From Mya arenaria (lineage: Eukaryota > Mollusca > Bivalvia > Myida > Myidae), in assembly GCF_026914265.1 (NCBI RefSeq), contig NC_069124.1, forward strand, positions 18,311,088 through 18,375,087: 64,000 nucleotides of DNA. Direction: 5' to 3'. A program made the translations under genes and the position numbers. This document shows, one piece after another, positions 19,590 through 32,677 of this stretch; the stretch's first letter is position 1; each line of letters opens with the position of its first letter. Under the pieces are notes generated by a model. The model was not told the DNA's origin and did no database searches. It saw only the letters and a program-made list of their open reading frames with translations.

Positions 19590-22500
19590 ATGGAATGTCT
19601 TTATTTACTAACCATATTCGCTCTGTTTGGGGTTTGTTCTTCAGATGAGGGTCGGTATTTGTATTCAATTATGTATTTTTGAAGTTAAATATGGCATGTG
19701 CCATTTCATCACTTTCTTACTGAAAACAACAACAACAACAACAACAACAAACTATATACAACGTTTGTTTTTTTTGTACTGTTTCCAGTTCTAATTCTTT
19801 ACTTTACCGGCATGCATATGTTTATATTTCATATCCCGTTGCCACTAAGTTGGCTTAATGACTATGAAAAAAGCTTGATATACGTCTTATTTTATTCGCC
19901 ACTTGATAGGTTGGTTCTGGCACGTAACCGACTTCCACTGGGATTTCTCCTACTGGACTGACCAGTTGTCCTGCAATGGTATGAACATCTCTCAGCCGGG
20001 AACATTCGGTAACCAGTGGTGTGACTCCCCTTGGTCACTTGTGGAAGAATCCATCAAAGGTTTGGGGCCAGTCCGCTCACAAGTCGACTTCATTATATGG
20101 ACTGGGTGCGTAGTCTGTCTGTTAATGGCAAAACTAACATATTTTCGAGTTTCTATAATGATCAGAAAAGTTTTGGAAAACTCATTGAAAATTCAACTTT
20201 CAGTATTTTCCTTAACATGATGCCCATACACAACTGCCATAAGAGTGAAAATGACAGAATATCTTTCTATTACACTAAAATATCATCGACGGATCCAGGA
20301 TTTGACGTTAGAGGGGACGTAACTTAGGGGCGTAACCTCCCTCAGAACCGAAATAAATTTGCTTTCAAGTGTTGGTAGGGGGTAGGGGTACTTCCCAAAG
20401 TTAATTTTAACAATTTCTAGTGCGAAATGATGCATTTTGAGCTAATATTTTATATCTCTTATCCCACTTCTGCTTATTGTTAAACGCTGTGTTGTTTTTT
20501 TCCCACAGAGACACAGTGCCTCATGTTTCTGGCTCCCATCTGAGTAAAGACCTTAACTATGAACTGGTAGAGAATATAACGTCATTAATGCAGCAAGAGT
20601 TTCCGAATACAAAGGTTTATGCAACATTTGGAAACCACGACCACTACCCTACCAACCTGTTTCCGCCGAACAATGACGATATCTACAATGCGACATACTT
20701 GATATGGAAAGCGTGGATAAATGATGACAGTCAGATGGACAATTTTCATAAAGGTTTGTAATTTTTACTCGATTATATACTTGCTAAACATATGAAATCA
20801 GTGGTTGTATTATTTATGACAATGCTATCTTGAAATGGTAAAATCAAATACCGTCAATGTTTACCTTTTTAATTTTTGAAAAGATGATGTAGAAATACTC
20901 GAAACTTAACGTTAGTCAAAATGAAATTGGGTTAATGAAAACAATTAAGTCCTTTTAGACCAGGACCAGAATGTCTCGAATAGTATCTTATTTCAGTGCC
21001 CCATCCAGGATTTGAAAAGGGCTTGGTGCTAAGTCAGAAAGAGCACTTATGATGCGCTTTGAATGAGCCTAAATTGAGCATTTGCAAGGGTCAATGTTCA
21101 ATACTTAAATAGTTTGTTTTAAGTGTTATCTTTAATTAGTGTCAAAATTATGTATATTTATTATATTTATAGTTTTTTCTGAAAATTGAATTTGTTAAAC
21201 AAAAGGGCACATCAGAATGTAGTAAAAGACAGCAGGGTGCCCCGACCTGCTATTTAGGCCTAGCTGGAGCACTGTATTTTGAATTTCCATTTCATATATG
21301 AATACTAGTATGAAATGGAAATTCAAACAAATATCAATACTCAAACCATTACTGCAGGCGGATACTACACAGTGAAATTGGGCAATTCCTTGCGCCTGAT
21401 TGCTTTGAACTCGAACATGTACTACACCAAGGATACTGCAACAGCACATCTGGAGGACCCTGCTGACCAGTTCAGATGGCTCGAACAAACCCTGAATTCT
21501 TCTCAAGCCGCAAATGAAAAGGTAAGTCCGATATTCTGCATTGCGGAAGTTTTTTCGCTTGTTTATTTGTTTCCTGTTACGACAAGCTATTGTTTATTAG
21601 CCCACTCGTCAAACATGCGGTATCAATAAGTTTAATACGTATGGAATATGGATAACACATGTCTACATTTAATTTGAGTAAATGATTATATATGTACAGA
21701 CATATACTGGCATTTTCATTTCAACGACCGTTCAATGGTGAAAACACAAAACTCATTAATATCGAACACTAATGTTTGTGTTACATGTGTTGTTATTTCT
21801 TGTGATATTGAGCGTGTGTCTTATTGAGCCGATTGTTCAGAACTACGTTAAGTTAACAACATGATTAACGAGATAATTGTTAACTTTTAAACGTGAATTA
21901 TTTGATGATATGCTCATATATACTTAAATTAACCAGCTACTTTTGAAATAGATGACTCTCATATTGTTAGAAATACTACAGGTGACAATTGTATCCCTTA
22001 ATCTTCCAGAGCAGTTAATATTTGAAAGTTAACAATTGCAATATAACAACGTTGTTTAACTTTAACAAAGATTTGAACAATTGGCCCAATTTGTGCCTGA
22101 TTGACCTTGGTTCAATGTAAGTGTTAACCTTTCGGCTCTTGTCCTTGTCATCTGCTCCTAATTGCACAATCAATATAGAAAGGCATCCATTCCTGCATTA
22201 TTTCGTCACAGGTGATTTTGATTGGTCATGTCCCACCGGGATACACGACGCCGAGAGCTGTGAGATGGATGACTAAAGAATTCAACCAGAAGTTCGTAGA
22301 TATTGTTCTCCGTCATTCATCGACAATTGCAGCCTTGCATTTTGGACATGAGCACCACGACAGTTTTCGCCTATTTTATAAAGGAGGTACGTGTTTTTGT
22401 ACGCTGTTATCTAGCTACTCTATATTGTTTTGTGTGAATAATCAATTGGTACTTGTTAATGGTTACTAATGGCATTCTACTTTCTTTTTTAAATGATCAT

Positions 22501-23027
22501 TTTAAACTCATTTTTAAGAAAACCCCGTGGCAACATTGTTCATTGCCCCTTCGGTAACCCCATGGAGGTACCAACTCTCAAACGGGGAAATCGAACCTGC
22601 ACATAACCCTGGCGCAAGGCTTGTTAAATTTGACCGACAGACGGGCAAAACGTTGGAAATATTGCAATACTACGCCGATCTCGACAAAGTGAATGCAAAC
22701 AAACAGTTCGTGTGGACTCTTGGTTACAACGCTTCGAGTATTTACGGCATTCCTGATCTTGGCGATGATTCAATGCACGAAGTAGTGGGTAAACTCACCG
22801 AATCGTCCAACTCAGAGTTTCTGAACTTTGTAAAATGGTACAACACCAACGGGAAAAATCCTACAGAAACTTGTTCTTCTAAATGCCACCAGGCGGTCAT
22901 ATGTGGACTGAGACATATGACCGAAAACGCATTCCAGAAATGCTTGGACCAATCAACGAGCACACAGACTATGCCAATACCAAATATCTTTGTTACGCTT
23001 GTTAGTCTCATTTTCCTTGCATTTTAG
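19590..23027 (+). CDS. Acid sphingomyelinase-like phosphodiesterase 3 (SMPDL3-like), intact
   Basis: Secreted metallophosphoesterase. Six exons: 19590-19650, 19910-20105, 20509-20753, 21358-21521, 22212-22386, 22519-23027, all phase-consistent, giving 449 residues, the usual SMPDL3 length. Signal peptide at residues 1 to about 17 (MECLYLLTIFALFGV). The metal ligands of the family appear in order: DFH (28-30), GD (86-87), GNHD (127-130), GH (227-228), GHEH (267-270). Residues 425-449 end in a polar stretch and hydrophobic tail (IFVTLVSLIFLAF), the form of a GPI-attachment signal, as in SMPDL3B. Vertebrate members hydrolyse nucleotides, CDP-choline or cGAMP (SMPDL3A) or damp TLR signalling (SMPDL3B); the substrate here is unknown. 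Tandem paralogue at 29104. The exon-1 donor (GG/GTCGGT) is weak. Confidence 0.92.
19726..19751. repeat. (AAC)n microsatellite
   Basis: About eight AAC units in intron 1 of the first SMPDL3-like gene. Confidence 0.95.
20994..21274. mobile_element. MITE with CAGTGC-CCA ends, copy 2
   Basis: 281 bp, same family as 11370-11634, flanked by TATTT on both sides (20989-20993, 21275-21279). It sits in intron 3 of the SMPDL3-like gene about 85 bp before the exon-4 acceptor. Confidence 0.65.
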
Positions 23028-23295
23028 AAAATGTATCATTTCTAGTACTGTGTTCCGGTATCTTGAATGAAATGCCGTAGTTGTATGTAGATACCGTATT
23101 TTAAAGCTGGTTGTATGACTTTTTATCGGCTACATTATGTAAAATATGTAAGACACCAATCTCAGTTCCATACAAAGGCAACCATGCTATGAATAAACAT
23201 CCATCAATTTTGGAGAAGAAGTTTGAATGTTGTATAAATGACGTAAAAACATTTAAACTTGCCGAGAATTTCCGTTATTGTTCCCAAATTGCGTA

Positions 23296-23301
23296 AATAA
23301 A
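23296..23301 (+). promoter_or_regulatory. Candidate poly(A) signal, first SMPDL3-like gene
   Basis: AATAAA 269 bp after the stop codon; the first one downstream. Confidence 0.45.
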
Positions 23302-24406
23302 AAGCAAACTTATAATTAGTATATTGTTCACTTTACACGTACCTATATCCTCATTATTTTAATATTTATCTCGTATGTATACTACACTTTACAATTAATA
23401 CGTATTTCCATCTTTGTAAAACAATGGAACTACAGGGACAAGTACAATAACCGAAAATAACAAAGCCCTTATTTAAAGACACAATGCTAGGACCTAACAG
23501 TAACCAAACGAGAGACACCCACCGTACGGACATCACGGATAGACCACATATTTTTTTATCGATGAATGTAAGGTCATCACCTTGAAACGGTCAGCGAAAC
23601 GGAAGTTCCATGTTCTTATTTTGAATAGTTGCAAAATATATCAGCCATATTTGAATTTATGTAAGACCATTTACGAGTAGCAGTTGACGACAGCAAATTG
23701 AAAACACTGACGTCATCATTATGTGCAAGACGTTCGTTAGGTATATTAAAACACCCTTCATAGAATGTATATATTCAAAATTGTCATATCTACGTAATGC
23801 CTATATTACACCATTTGCTTTTATGAGGATATGGTTGTAACTGCTTTGCAAATATTTTGGTTTGATTGTTATGGTCATTTAAACCGATTTTCATTCAATG
23901 AATGTTAAATAGATAAAGAACATATATATGTACTGACGTATGACACAGTCAACGTTGTAAACAGGCGTCTTAAGTCATCACGAGGTCAGTTTCATTTATT
24001 CTTTATGCACTACAAATAACAGAGGCAATGTCATTGATAGTTGAGATAGGACGGAGATTTATGAATTGTAAACACCGCTATCTAGAGTTGTATTTACATT
24101 TCACTTCCCAAACTGAATTCTTCGAATGTAGGATTGTCTTTCAATACCAGATAACAGGTGATCCATTTCGCTCGAATACAAATATTGCCTGTATTCAAAC
24201 AATGAGACATAACTTTGTTTTTGTACGTTGCCTTTGAACAATTAAACTGTCCGTATTCTTTCATTTAAAATAAATATTAACTGTAAATGCTTCCGGAACG
24301 CCGTTTTGTTGAAAAATCAGATAAGTATGAACACAAGTGTAATTGATTATTGATTCTTTCACAATGATTTAGGAAAGTGTAATTGATTATTGATTCTTTC
24401 TCATTG
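23302..24406. other. Intergenic, dispersed-repeat remnant
   Basis: 23450-23600 shares CCTTG-AACGGTCAG with 42745-42765, suggesting a dispersed repeat. 24320-24415 holds a 40-bp direct duplication (TGTAATTGATTATTGATTC twice). No gene seen. Confidence 0.45.
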
Positions 24407-24800
24407 ATTAAGGAAAGGACAGACCTGTACCTTTGAACCTTTGACCAGACTTGAACCTGCTGACAAAGAATCATAAGACTGTTGACCGTGACCTTTACAT
24501 TTGATCTACTGCCCCCTATCACAAAAAATAGAAATAGAAAGTGTCATGTAGTAGTCAAGGGCAACTTACCACTGAGATTTTATGACCTTGGTGTTTTCAA
24601 ACTATTGTGCTGAGGTTTTCTTTAACTGTTGACCGTAACCCTTGACCTAATGACCTCAAAACAATAGGGGTCATTTAATGGTCTAGGGCAGCCTACATGG
24701 TCTAGATCAATCTGCTCTTGAATTATTGTGCGGAAAATATTTTTGTAAGACTCTTGACTGTGATCTCGACCTTTGACCTAAAAACAATAGGGGTTATATC
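24407..24800. repeat. GACCTTTGACC-type tandem repeat, shorter copy
   Basis: Units with TTGACCGTGACC, CTTTGACCTA and CAATAGGGGTCAT, related to 1441-2408 but here intergenic. Confidence 0.6.
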
Positions 24801-25327
24801 TATTAGCTCACTGCAACCAGTTAAGTTACATGGCACTAGGTCAATCCTTTACACAAATTGAAAAAGGGAAAAACGATACAGATATTACTATTTAAAGCCG
24901 TCATGGTTCGATCAAATAACGGTACAGAAGAGAGACTTAGTAAAACTAATTATGGTTAATTCTCAATTACGGTTCCCTCGAGGTTTTGGCCGGTCCCTGG
25001 CGACCTCGAGCGATCGCAGTTTTACTGTATGTGATTTACTCACTGTTTATGCGTTTCATCACTCCTTATCTTGTATATATATTATGCATTTCTGTAGGTC
25101 AAATGCTTATTTACTTTGTTCAATATTTTCTGCAATAAATACTGGTAAACCAAATAACGGTAAAATGAATGTGTTTTTTTTTATTTTCTAAAAACATAAA
25201 CGTTAGTTGTGATAGAAATTCAACAAGGAAATTAATAACTTTATCCATATGGTCCATATATGTCATTCACTAGTATTTGCTAGTATGACAAATTTATTTG
25301 CCTTCCTGAATTTAATTTCTCACAGTC

Positions 25328-25328
25328 A

Positions 25329-25372
<44 letters not shown>

Positions 25373-25394
25373 AATAATGGAGATGATGATGATT
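25328..25394. repeat. (GAT)n microsatellite
   Basis: Near-pure GAT tract with ATAATAATGGA interruption; 3' of the DD1 gene. Confidence 0.95.
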
Positions 25395-25424
25395 GATGTA
25401 ACGTTTAAATAGTTGCCATTCAGG

Positions 25425-25430
25425 TTTATT
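25425..25430 (-). promoter_or_regulatory. Candidate poly(A) signal, DD1
   Basis: AATAAA on the minus strand, 70 bp after the DD1 stop codon. Confidence 0.45.
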
Positions 25431-25499
25431 CCGTCTTTCAAACTATAATGGTCAGGTAAAGATACATCTTAACATCTGTAAGATGTAACTTCTTAGCTG

Positions 25500-27164
25500 T
25501 TAACAAATAATCTCTTCAAGGTCATCCCAATTCACTACAAGCGACTTGCAATTACAAATTGCTCTTTTGAGAGCATCTTTGGTTGCCGCGCGCCTTTTTC
25601 TGTTTTTCCATTCCTGCAACATGGCCCTTATTTGCATCCGCATATTATTGGGATTATCTTTAGTAATCGCCTCAATGTCTATCTGGCCACACCCTAGCTC
25701 ACTTGCTAGCATTTCCCAATCCCTTCCAATACAACGTGCAATACGTGCCACTTCTATTTCTGTTAGAACGTCCTTCTTTTTCTTATCTGAAAATGTTTAA
25801 ATAATCATAATATTCAGAATCTTCCAGTGTTTCTTTTTTAACAATCATTTCAATTTCAAATTTATATGATGTTAAAGAATCAGAATGTTAGACCTGTTAG
25901 ACATGTCAGTTGTTAAACCTGCTTCAAATTACTTGAATTACCTAAATGAGTTAAAATCAGTCTGGACGGGTCTCTATGAGATTTTATCTTAGGATCTATT
26001 AGAACCTTTGAAGATCTTTGAGTTATGTGGTGTGGTAACGACAACTAAACGCAACAGAGAAAGAGAAAATAAACCTTAAACCACAACACATTTATTTAAT
26101 AGCAACTCAATTAAGATGCCTTAATGACCCTCGTTAATTAAGTAAAATTATATCACCTTTTAATTCTTTTGTCTCGTCGGCTAATAAATGAAGACCGTCC
26201 TGCTCCCTAGAATATGTCAAAAACAGATATTATGTCCTACACTTGAATGTCCACATGCGTGTTGTATACTAAGTCAAGGGACATTCATCTTGCTACAACA
26301 ATGCAGTTATACAATACAATATTAATGCATTAAAGTTAAAAATAATAATATTACCTTGAATTATTCGAAACTTGATAGCGTAATTGATTTTCAGCACCGC
26401 ATGAAATTTCCATTGCGTTAAGACTCTGGAATGTAAAATGGAAATCGATGATTGGCATTGTGAAGTATTTTAGATTTCCATGAATGTCTGCCGTCTTAAG
26501 ACAAGTTTAATGTCGACCTGTAATTGTAAATCTATAAAAATGATATATTTCCCAAGTAATCTGAAAACATTTAGACAAGAAAAGATGTAAAGACATTTTG
26601 CTTTACGATTTTAGTCGAATGACGTATGCTTACTTGTTTTGGTTTTAGTTCATCAACACAAACGTTGTTCCCATCTCCAAATCGCATTTCTCTTATTGGA
26701 AGTTGTTCTGAATCAAGAACTTTATGATATAGCTGTGCATGGTTGTTACCTCCGTTGCTCGTTGAAGGTGTTTGATGATAATGCATTGCATTAGGCTGAT
26801 GGGAGAAATTTGTCGAAGCCCCTGATAAAGAAGCAGGATGTTGAAATCTGTCGTTGGTTTCCATGTCATGTCCTTGACTTCGATTCTTTGTGGTTTGCAA
26901 AGTTCACGATATACTTTGGTCTTTATAAGCAACGATTCCTTTGGAGAATTTGCTTTTTTTCTTCACCTTTGGTTGAAATTTAGCCTGCAGATGGAGAATA
27001 AAAAAAAATCAGATCAGACAACTTTTTACAATTAAATCTTGATTTAAGAGACATGCGCCAACATTTCATTATATTGCAGAATACTACAGTAAACATTTAT
27101 AACATATTACACGCGCAGTAAGTTTTTTCATAAATATAAGTGTACATACTGTTGAAAACGCCAT
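25500..27164 (-). CDS. Death-domain adaptor-like gene DD1, with one in-frame TGA
   Basis: Five-exon gene: 27164-27150 (MAFST), 26984-26634, 26425-26355, 26206-26157, 25786-25500; phases 0,0,2,1 all fit. Total 258 codons including stop. The last exon (from codon 163) is a Death domain: VARIARCIGRDWEMLASEL, then NMRMQIRAMLQEWKNR and VNWDDLEEII, the usual six-helix pattern ending in a conserved Trp-acidic segment. The middle is low-complexity and probably disordered. Codon 32 (26906-26904) is TGA, in frame between YKDQSIS and TLQTT; either the gene is newly broken, translation starts later (an ATG lies about 12 codons beyond), or the reference base is wrong. Likely role is homotypic Death-domain bridging; no enzyme domain is present. 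Closest relative in the window is DD3. Confidence 0.75.
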
Positions 27165-29103
27165 TTTCCAGAGCGCAGTTTTCCATATTCGTTTTGTTTA
27201 CTTGTTTTGTATTCATGCACTTGGAATGTTACAAAACAGAACTGTTATCAATTTCGTGTTAATTTTGATAAATATAGATTTGGGAAATCACACAGTTTCA
27301 CAATTTAGATAACAATCATAGGTGCGGCAGCTTTTGTTTGTTCTATACTTGCTTTTCTGATCACTGTTGAAATGTTTTATTGGTCTTCCTGTTTTTAACA
27401 AGTTTATTGTCCTACTTGTTCATATATAGATATCCATGATCATTAAAACATTTTTTAACTGTACGTGTTCGTTGCTAACTAAAATGAATGTTTTATTTAG
27501 TTTTATTCATAGAACAGTTTGCCATAATATTTTCAGAAACAATTGCGTGATGATTAATTAGCATGTCTACATCATAAACGCATGCGTATATTCGATGTAA
27601 ATATATCACATTATTTTACACATACTTGTTCACACATTTTAACAAAATGAGCACACTGTTGATATAATATTGATACTTATTATAAGGGATGATAGCAATA
27701 TCGCGATATTTCGTCAGCGTATCACAAGATATTTATTGTGAGATATCGTATCAACTAAGAAGAGATAATCTATGATAAGTTATTTAGTTCTTTTATTCAT
27801 ATAAACATCATGCTTTACTTTCTGTTTCACAGCCTAAGAACTAGAGATATTAATATTTTATTCATTCGTCCTTATTGAAATGTGCAGTTTTGTAATCTAA
27901 ATGCTATGACTACGATGACTATTATATGGTTATCGTAATTAAAGGCCTTTCGCAGTTCTAAATAAAGTTTGAAGGACCAAAACATAAATGGTTAAAATAT
28001 TCATTTTCTTGATTTAGTTTTGTGGTTCAATATTCAATAAGCATAATACAAACACCCTTTGCAACATGTGTAGGTATAAAAAGGAGTCGATCAACTTTTA
28101 TTGAACAAGACTTGATCGGATTTTCAATAAAAAAACATTTACATTTTTACGGAAATGTCTTTATACATAATTACCGATTAACAATATCTTGCGGCTTTGC
28201 GATCATTGCAGATATTTTAAGAATGATATTTGCATTTTTGTAGGCAGGAAATTCATTGAATTAATTATAATTTTCCATATTATTCCTCGAATATCTTTCT
28301 AATATGAAAATATATCACCAAGAACCCTCAAGGCATTGTTGATTGGATAAATTGGATCATTTTGACCCAAACATATGTTGTCGACAGACTTACCCGAAAA
28401 AGAGCAAATGCTTCTTCTTTCGTAAAATTTGCTGGACTCCTTATTACCCCCCAAAAATGTTGCAACGTATTTATTCTCTACTCAACGAAAATTTTGTTGC
28501 TCCATTAAACATGAACTTTTCAAACAATTTAATTTTTGGCCTTCCCCACCCACTTTTGCATTGTGGAAAGCCCTTAATGTAGTCATATAAAAATGTATAG
28601 TTGACAGAACTGGCAATAGATATAGCTTTCAGGAATTATTTAAATGAATACTTACGGGCAACAGAACATGCCATATAATACAGGAGAATATATCAATATG
28701 ATTGCCCCTAGGTATTGATATCTATCACTTCATATTCGAATCGTAATGTATTTTCTCATCTTGAATATCGCACGTCGCTACATAATTTTTATTACACTGT
28801 GTTTATATTATAATCATATTAATTTTATTTGTCTTAACTAAATTACTTAAATAATATCCTATATGTCCGGCCTATTTCAGAAATTATATGTATAATGGAT
28901 TAATAGATACTAAAATACTAGTTTAATCTTAGTGCACTCAATTTCATTGTAATTTTATTCCTTCGCTAGATCAACTTTGTCACTCGGTCCTTCATATCTA
29001 CAGGACTTGATCTGTTAAAAATAGTTCAGTTACCATACTGATTTAAAAGTTGAACTTATCTGTGCAAGTAATTCAAAGTTTAGTCTTCTTTGGCGTGTAC
29101 AGG
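27165..29103. other. Intergenic, no gene recognised
   Basis: AT-rich spacer between divergent DD1 and the second SMPDL3-like gene; presumably holds both promoters. A GATATCGCGATAT-like palindromic patch lies near 27700-27750. Confidence 0.4.
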
Positions 29104-31216
29104 ATGCGCCCGTTATTGTTTTACCTGTTGATTGGGATTTGTGCTGCAGACGAAGGTTGGTATTCGAATGCTATATTAAACTACATTATTATTTTTATTA
29201 ATTATAAACCATTTACCACAACGTGATTATTTATTGTTTTATTTCTGAAATGACCGTGATATTTAATGCTCGAATATCAGTTAATGTATTTGATTATCAT
29301 AAACTTAAATTCGTTACATTTGTATTAATATTTGAGGCTGGTTCTGGCACGTGACGGACTTCCACTGGGATTTCTCCTACTGGACTGACCAGTTGTCGTG
29401 CAATGGTATGAACATCTCCAAGCCGGGCGCATTTGGCAACCAGTGGTGTGACTCCCCATGGTCACTCGTGGAAGAGTCGATCAAAGGTCTAAGACTAGTC
29501 CAACCAAACGTCGACTTCGTTTTATGGACTGGGTAAAATGTTAACGATGTCTGATGATTTAGAGATATGTTAAATATTAATATTCATTACAGTAGAAAAT
29601 TGTCCGTTTCATGTTTATGATACATGCATTTATTATTTCTCTCTCTCTTCACAGAGACACCGTCCCACACGTTTCAGATTCTCATCTAAGCAACGACTTA
29701 AACAAGGAATTGGTCATGAATGTCACAACTTTAATGGAACGAGAGTTTCCAAACACAAAAGTATACGCTACATTTGGCAACCATGACAATTATCCTAGCA
29801 ACTTGTTTACGCCGCACAATAGCGATATTTACAATGCTACTTACATGATATGGAAAACCTGGATAGATGATAATAGCCAAGTTGACAATTTTCATAAAGG
29901 TAAGACTGTTACAGACGATTCTAAGACGTTCTAACAGACGCTTTCATATCAATAGCATTATTCTCTAATAAGTAGGCAAGTAAGAGATTATGAGATTACC
30001 ATATGCCATTTCCATATTTTTCAAAATACAATTAATTCCATAATTAATTATAGTTTAAAGTCAAGTATTTAATTAAAATGTCATTTAAATTGTAGGGGGT
30101 TACTACACAGTTAAGATTCGAGATGGATTAAGACTCGTTGCGATGAACTCGAATATGTACTACACAAAGGATACGGTCACAAATGTGGAAGACCCTGCTT
30201 AGTTGGCTAGATCAACTTTTGAACGTATCAAGTGCCTCAAATGAGAAGGTATTCTAATAAAGATTACATTAAGCACACTTGAGTGATGCACTTTAACGTC
30301 CAATGGATATTATTGTAGGAGCGTTGTATAACAAAATATTGATTTTAAACACGGTTAGGTAAAAGCGGAAGTTAGATACTCAACCGCTTTTTATATCCGT
30401 TAAAAGATGCCTCTCCTGTATATTATTTCTGCAATATCGATGTTGAATTAAATGTATTTTTTAATAATCATAGGTTATTTTGGCTGGTCATGTTCCACCT
30501 GGATACACCACTCCAAGAGCTGTACGTTGGATGACAAAAACTTTCAACCAGAAGTTCGTAGATATTGTCCTACGTCATTCATCGACAATTGCAGCCTTGC
30601 ATTTTGGTCATGAGCACCACGACAGTTTTCGTATATTTTATGATGGAGGTAATTAATGAACATTTATTAACGCGCTAGAAGTTTTTAGTTGTAAATTCCA
30701 TTCTTTTAAGTATTAAATGTAGTAAATTATATCAATCGATAAGAGACATGGTTTATTGTGTTTTTAGAGGTCGCTGTTGCAACATTGTTCATTGCCCCGT
30801 CGGTGACACCCTGGAGGTACCAGCTTCCAGGAGGTGAGGTTGAACCTGCACACAACCCCGGAGCAAGGCTAGTCAAATACGACCGTCAGACTGGCAAAAC
30901 ACTGGACATCTTGCAGTATTATGCTGATTTAGATACGGTCAACCTTGATCAGCAGTTCGTATGGACACTGGGATATAGCGCTACTGCGATGTATGGTGTT
31001 CCGGATCTAAGTGTAGATTCGATGCACAAAGTGGTGAACAGTCTTTCTGACGGATCTGGATCAGAGTTTCAGAACTATGTTAAATGGTACAACACCAATG
31101 GGAAAAATCCTGCTGATCTATGTAATGCTCTGTGTCACCATGTTGTCATGTGTGGACTGAGGTATATGACTGAAAAGCCATTCCAGCAATGCTTACACCA
31201 TTCTACGCATACGTAA
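29104..31216 (+). pseudogene. SMPDL3-like tandem copy with frameshift in exon 4
   Basis: Six exons at 29104-29155, 29337-29532, 29655-29899, 30096-30248, 30474-30648, 30768-31216, matching the first copy exon for exon. Signal peptide, DFH, GD, GNHD, GH and GHEH motifs are all retained. Exon 4 is 153 nt instead of 164 (net loss of 11), so after DPA the frame hits TAG and stays shifted to the next splice site; exons 5 and 6 remain fully open and well conserved. Either a very young pseudogene, a polymorphic null allele or an assembly error. It ends in STHT, without the hydrophobic GPI-type tail of the first copy, so an intact product would be soluble and secreted. Confidence 0.8.
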
Positions 31217-31355
31217 TGATTTTGTTAGATATTAGAGAAAGATATCTAGCTGAGACTGAAGATATATATTGACAAAATGGAAATAGAAATTATTGCCTAT
31301 CAAAACACTGTCTTGACTAAATCTTGCCCTGTATGGAGTATATTTTCCAGAAACA

Positions 31356-31361
31356 AATAAA
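31356..31361 (+). promoter_or_regulatory. Candidate poly(A) signal, second SMPDL3-like copy
   Basis: AATAAA 140 bp after the stop codon. Confidence 0.4.
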
Positions 31362-32677
31362 GTGATTATATAAATTGTTTTTATACTTTCTGAACTAAAT
31401 AAAGCTGTCGTGCCTTGAAAGACGTCAAATACATTGATAACATAGGTATGAACTGATGTGAATTTAAGACAACACACTTAATATATATAACATAATATAA
31501 AGTATATTGCAATAGTTTTTTTTCTATTAAATGACTTTCCATGCAATTCTTACATTGCCACATAAACCTAGACTGATGAGCGTACGATTGCGTTTTGCCA
31601 TTTACTTTTAATGTTCTTCACATTTGCATTAACTTTTTGTAGCGCCATTTACGAAATTCAGATTTAAAACGTTATATGATACATTGCGCTTTATACATGT
31701 TGCGTTGTTTGAGGCGTGACAGTACGTATTTTAGTGCGTTATCGTGCATTGCCATACCATTGGACAAAATTGTTTGATATTGTTTGATATAAACGCATTC
31801 GAATGTAAAATATAAATATATGAATGATTGTGTAGCGTATAAATATGTCTTGATCCATGGGTTCCCATTTAAACATAGACCATTACTGTAACATGTACTT
31901 GACTGTATATGTATCCTCGATGACTCAAGTGCATAGATAGCTAAGGTCGCCGAAAAAGCCCCTTTCTAACCCAATATCTATTTTTAGGCCATAATGAACT
32001 TGGTGGTGTTTACCTCGTGTCCTACTTAAATCGGGAATATATCTCACAAGCCAAGGTCAAAGTTACAAAAATTAGAACAAACATATTTGAGTTTCAGACT
32101 GAAAAATTGTGTTTGCTTTAGCAAAATAATATAATGAACAACAGTCTCTTTGAAAAAGTCCTATATCAATAGAAAAATTACCGATAGGGTACAGCAAAAA
32201 TCTCAATTCAACTAAATAATTTTTCCCTATACTCAAATTAAATTATATGAAACCTGTAAGTGTCCGAATTATTTTGACGTCCGGTATGAATGGTGAGTTA
32301 TCGGTTTGTACTTTCGTTTTGGATATCATAAGAAGTGCCTCAAATCGCATAATAATGAAACGTTTAAAGTGTATATATACTGGCTTTTTATTAAGGTATT
32401 TTGACTATTATTTTAAAGTGTGAACTGTAATGAGGAAGTGGACAGATGATATTAGACGGAGGGTTTAAATATGTCTATTTTTACCTGCGTTTAATATCGC
32501 GATAATGCCGGGCTTTATCATTGTTAAAATAGCTGAATGGTAGGTTAAGTTGTGAATTATTTTGTAAATTCAGTACACATGTAAGTGGGTATTATCCTCG
32601 ATGTATAAAATATGTATTGTTATATTCTACTTAGCCGTTATACCGAGTAGAGTTTGCTTAAGGTGAAAGCAGAAATC
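31362..32677. other. Intergenic, no gene recognised
   Basis: AT-rich spacer upstream of the caspase-like/Roco/Death gene. 31930-32060 is GC-richer (AAGGTCGCCGAAAAAGCCCC) but has no coding signal. Confidence 0.4.
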
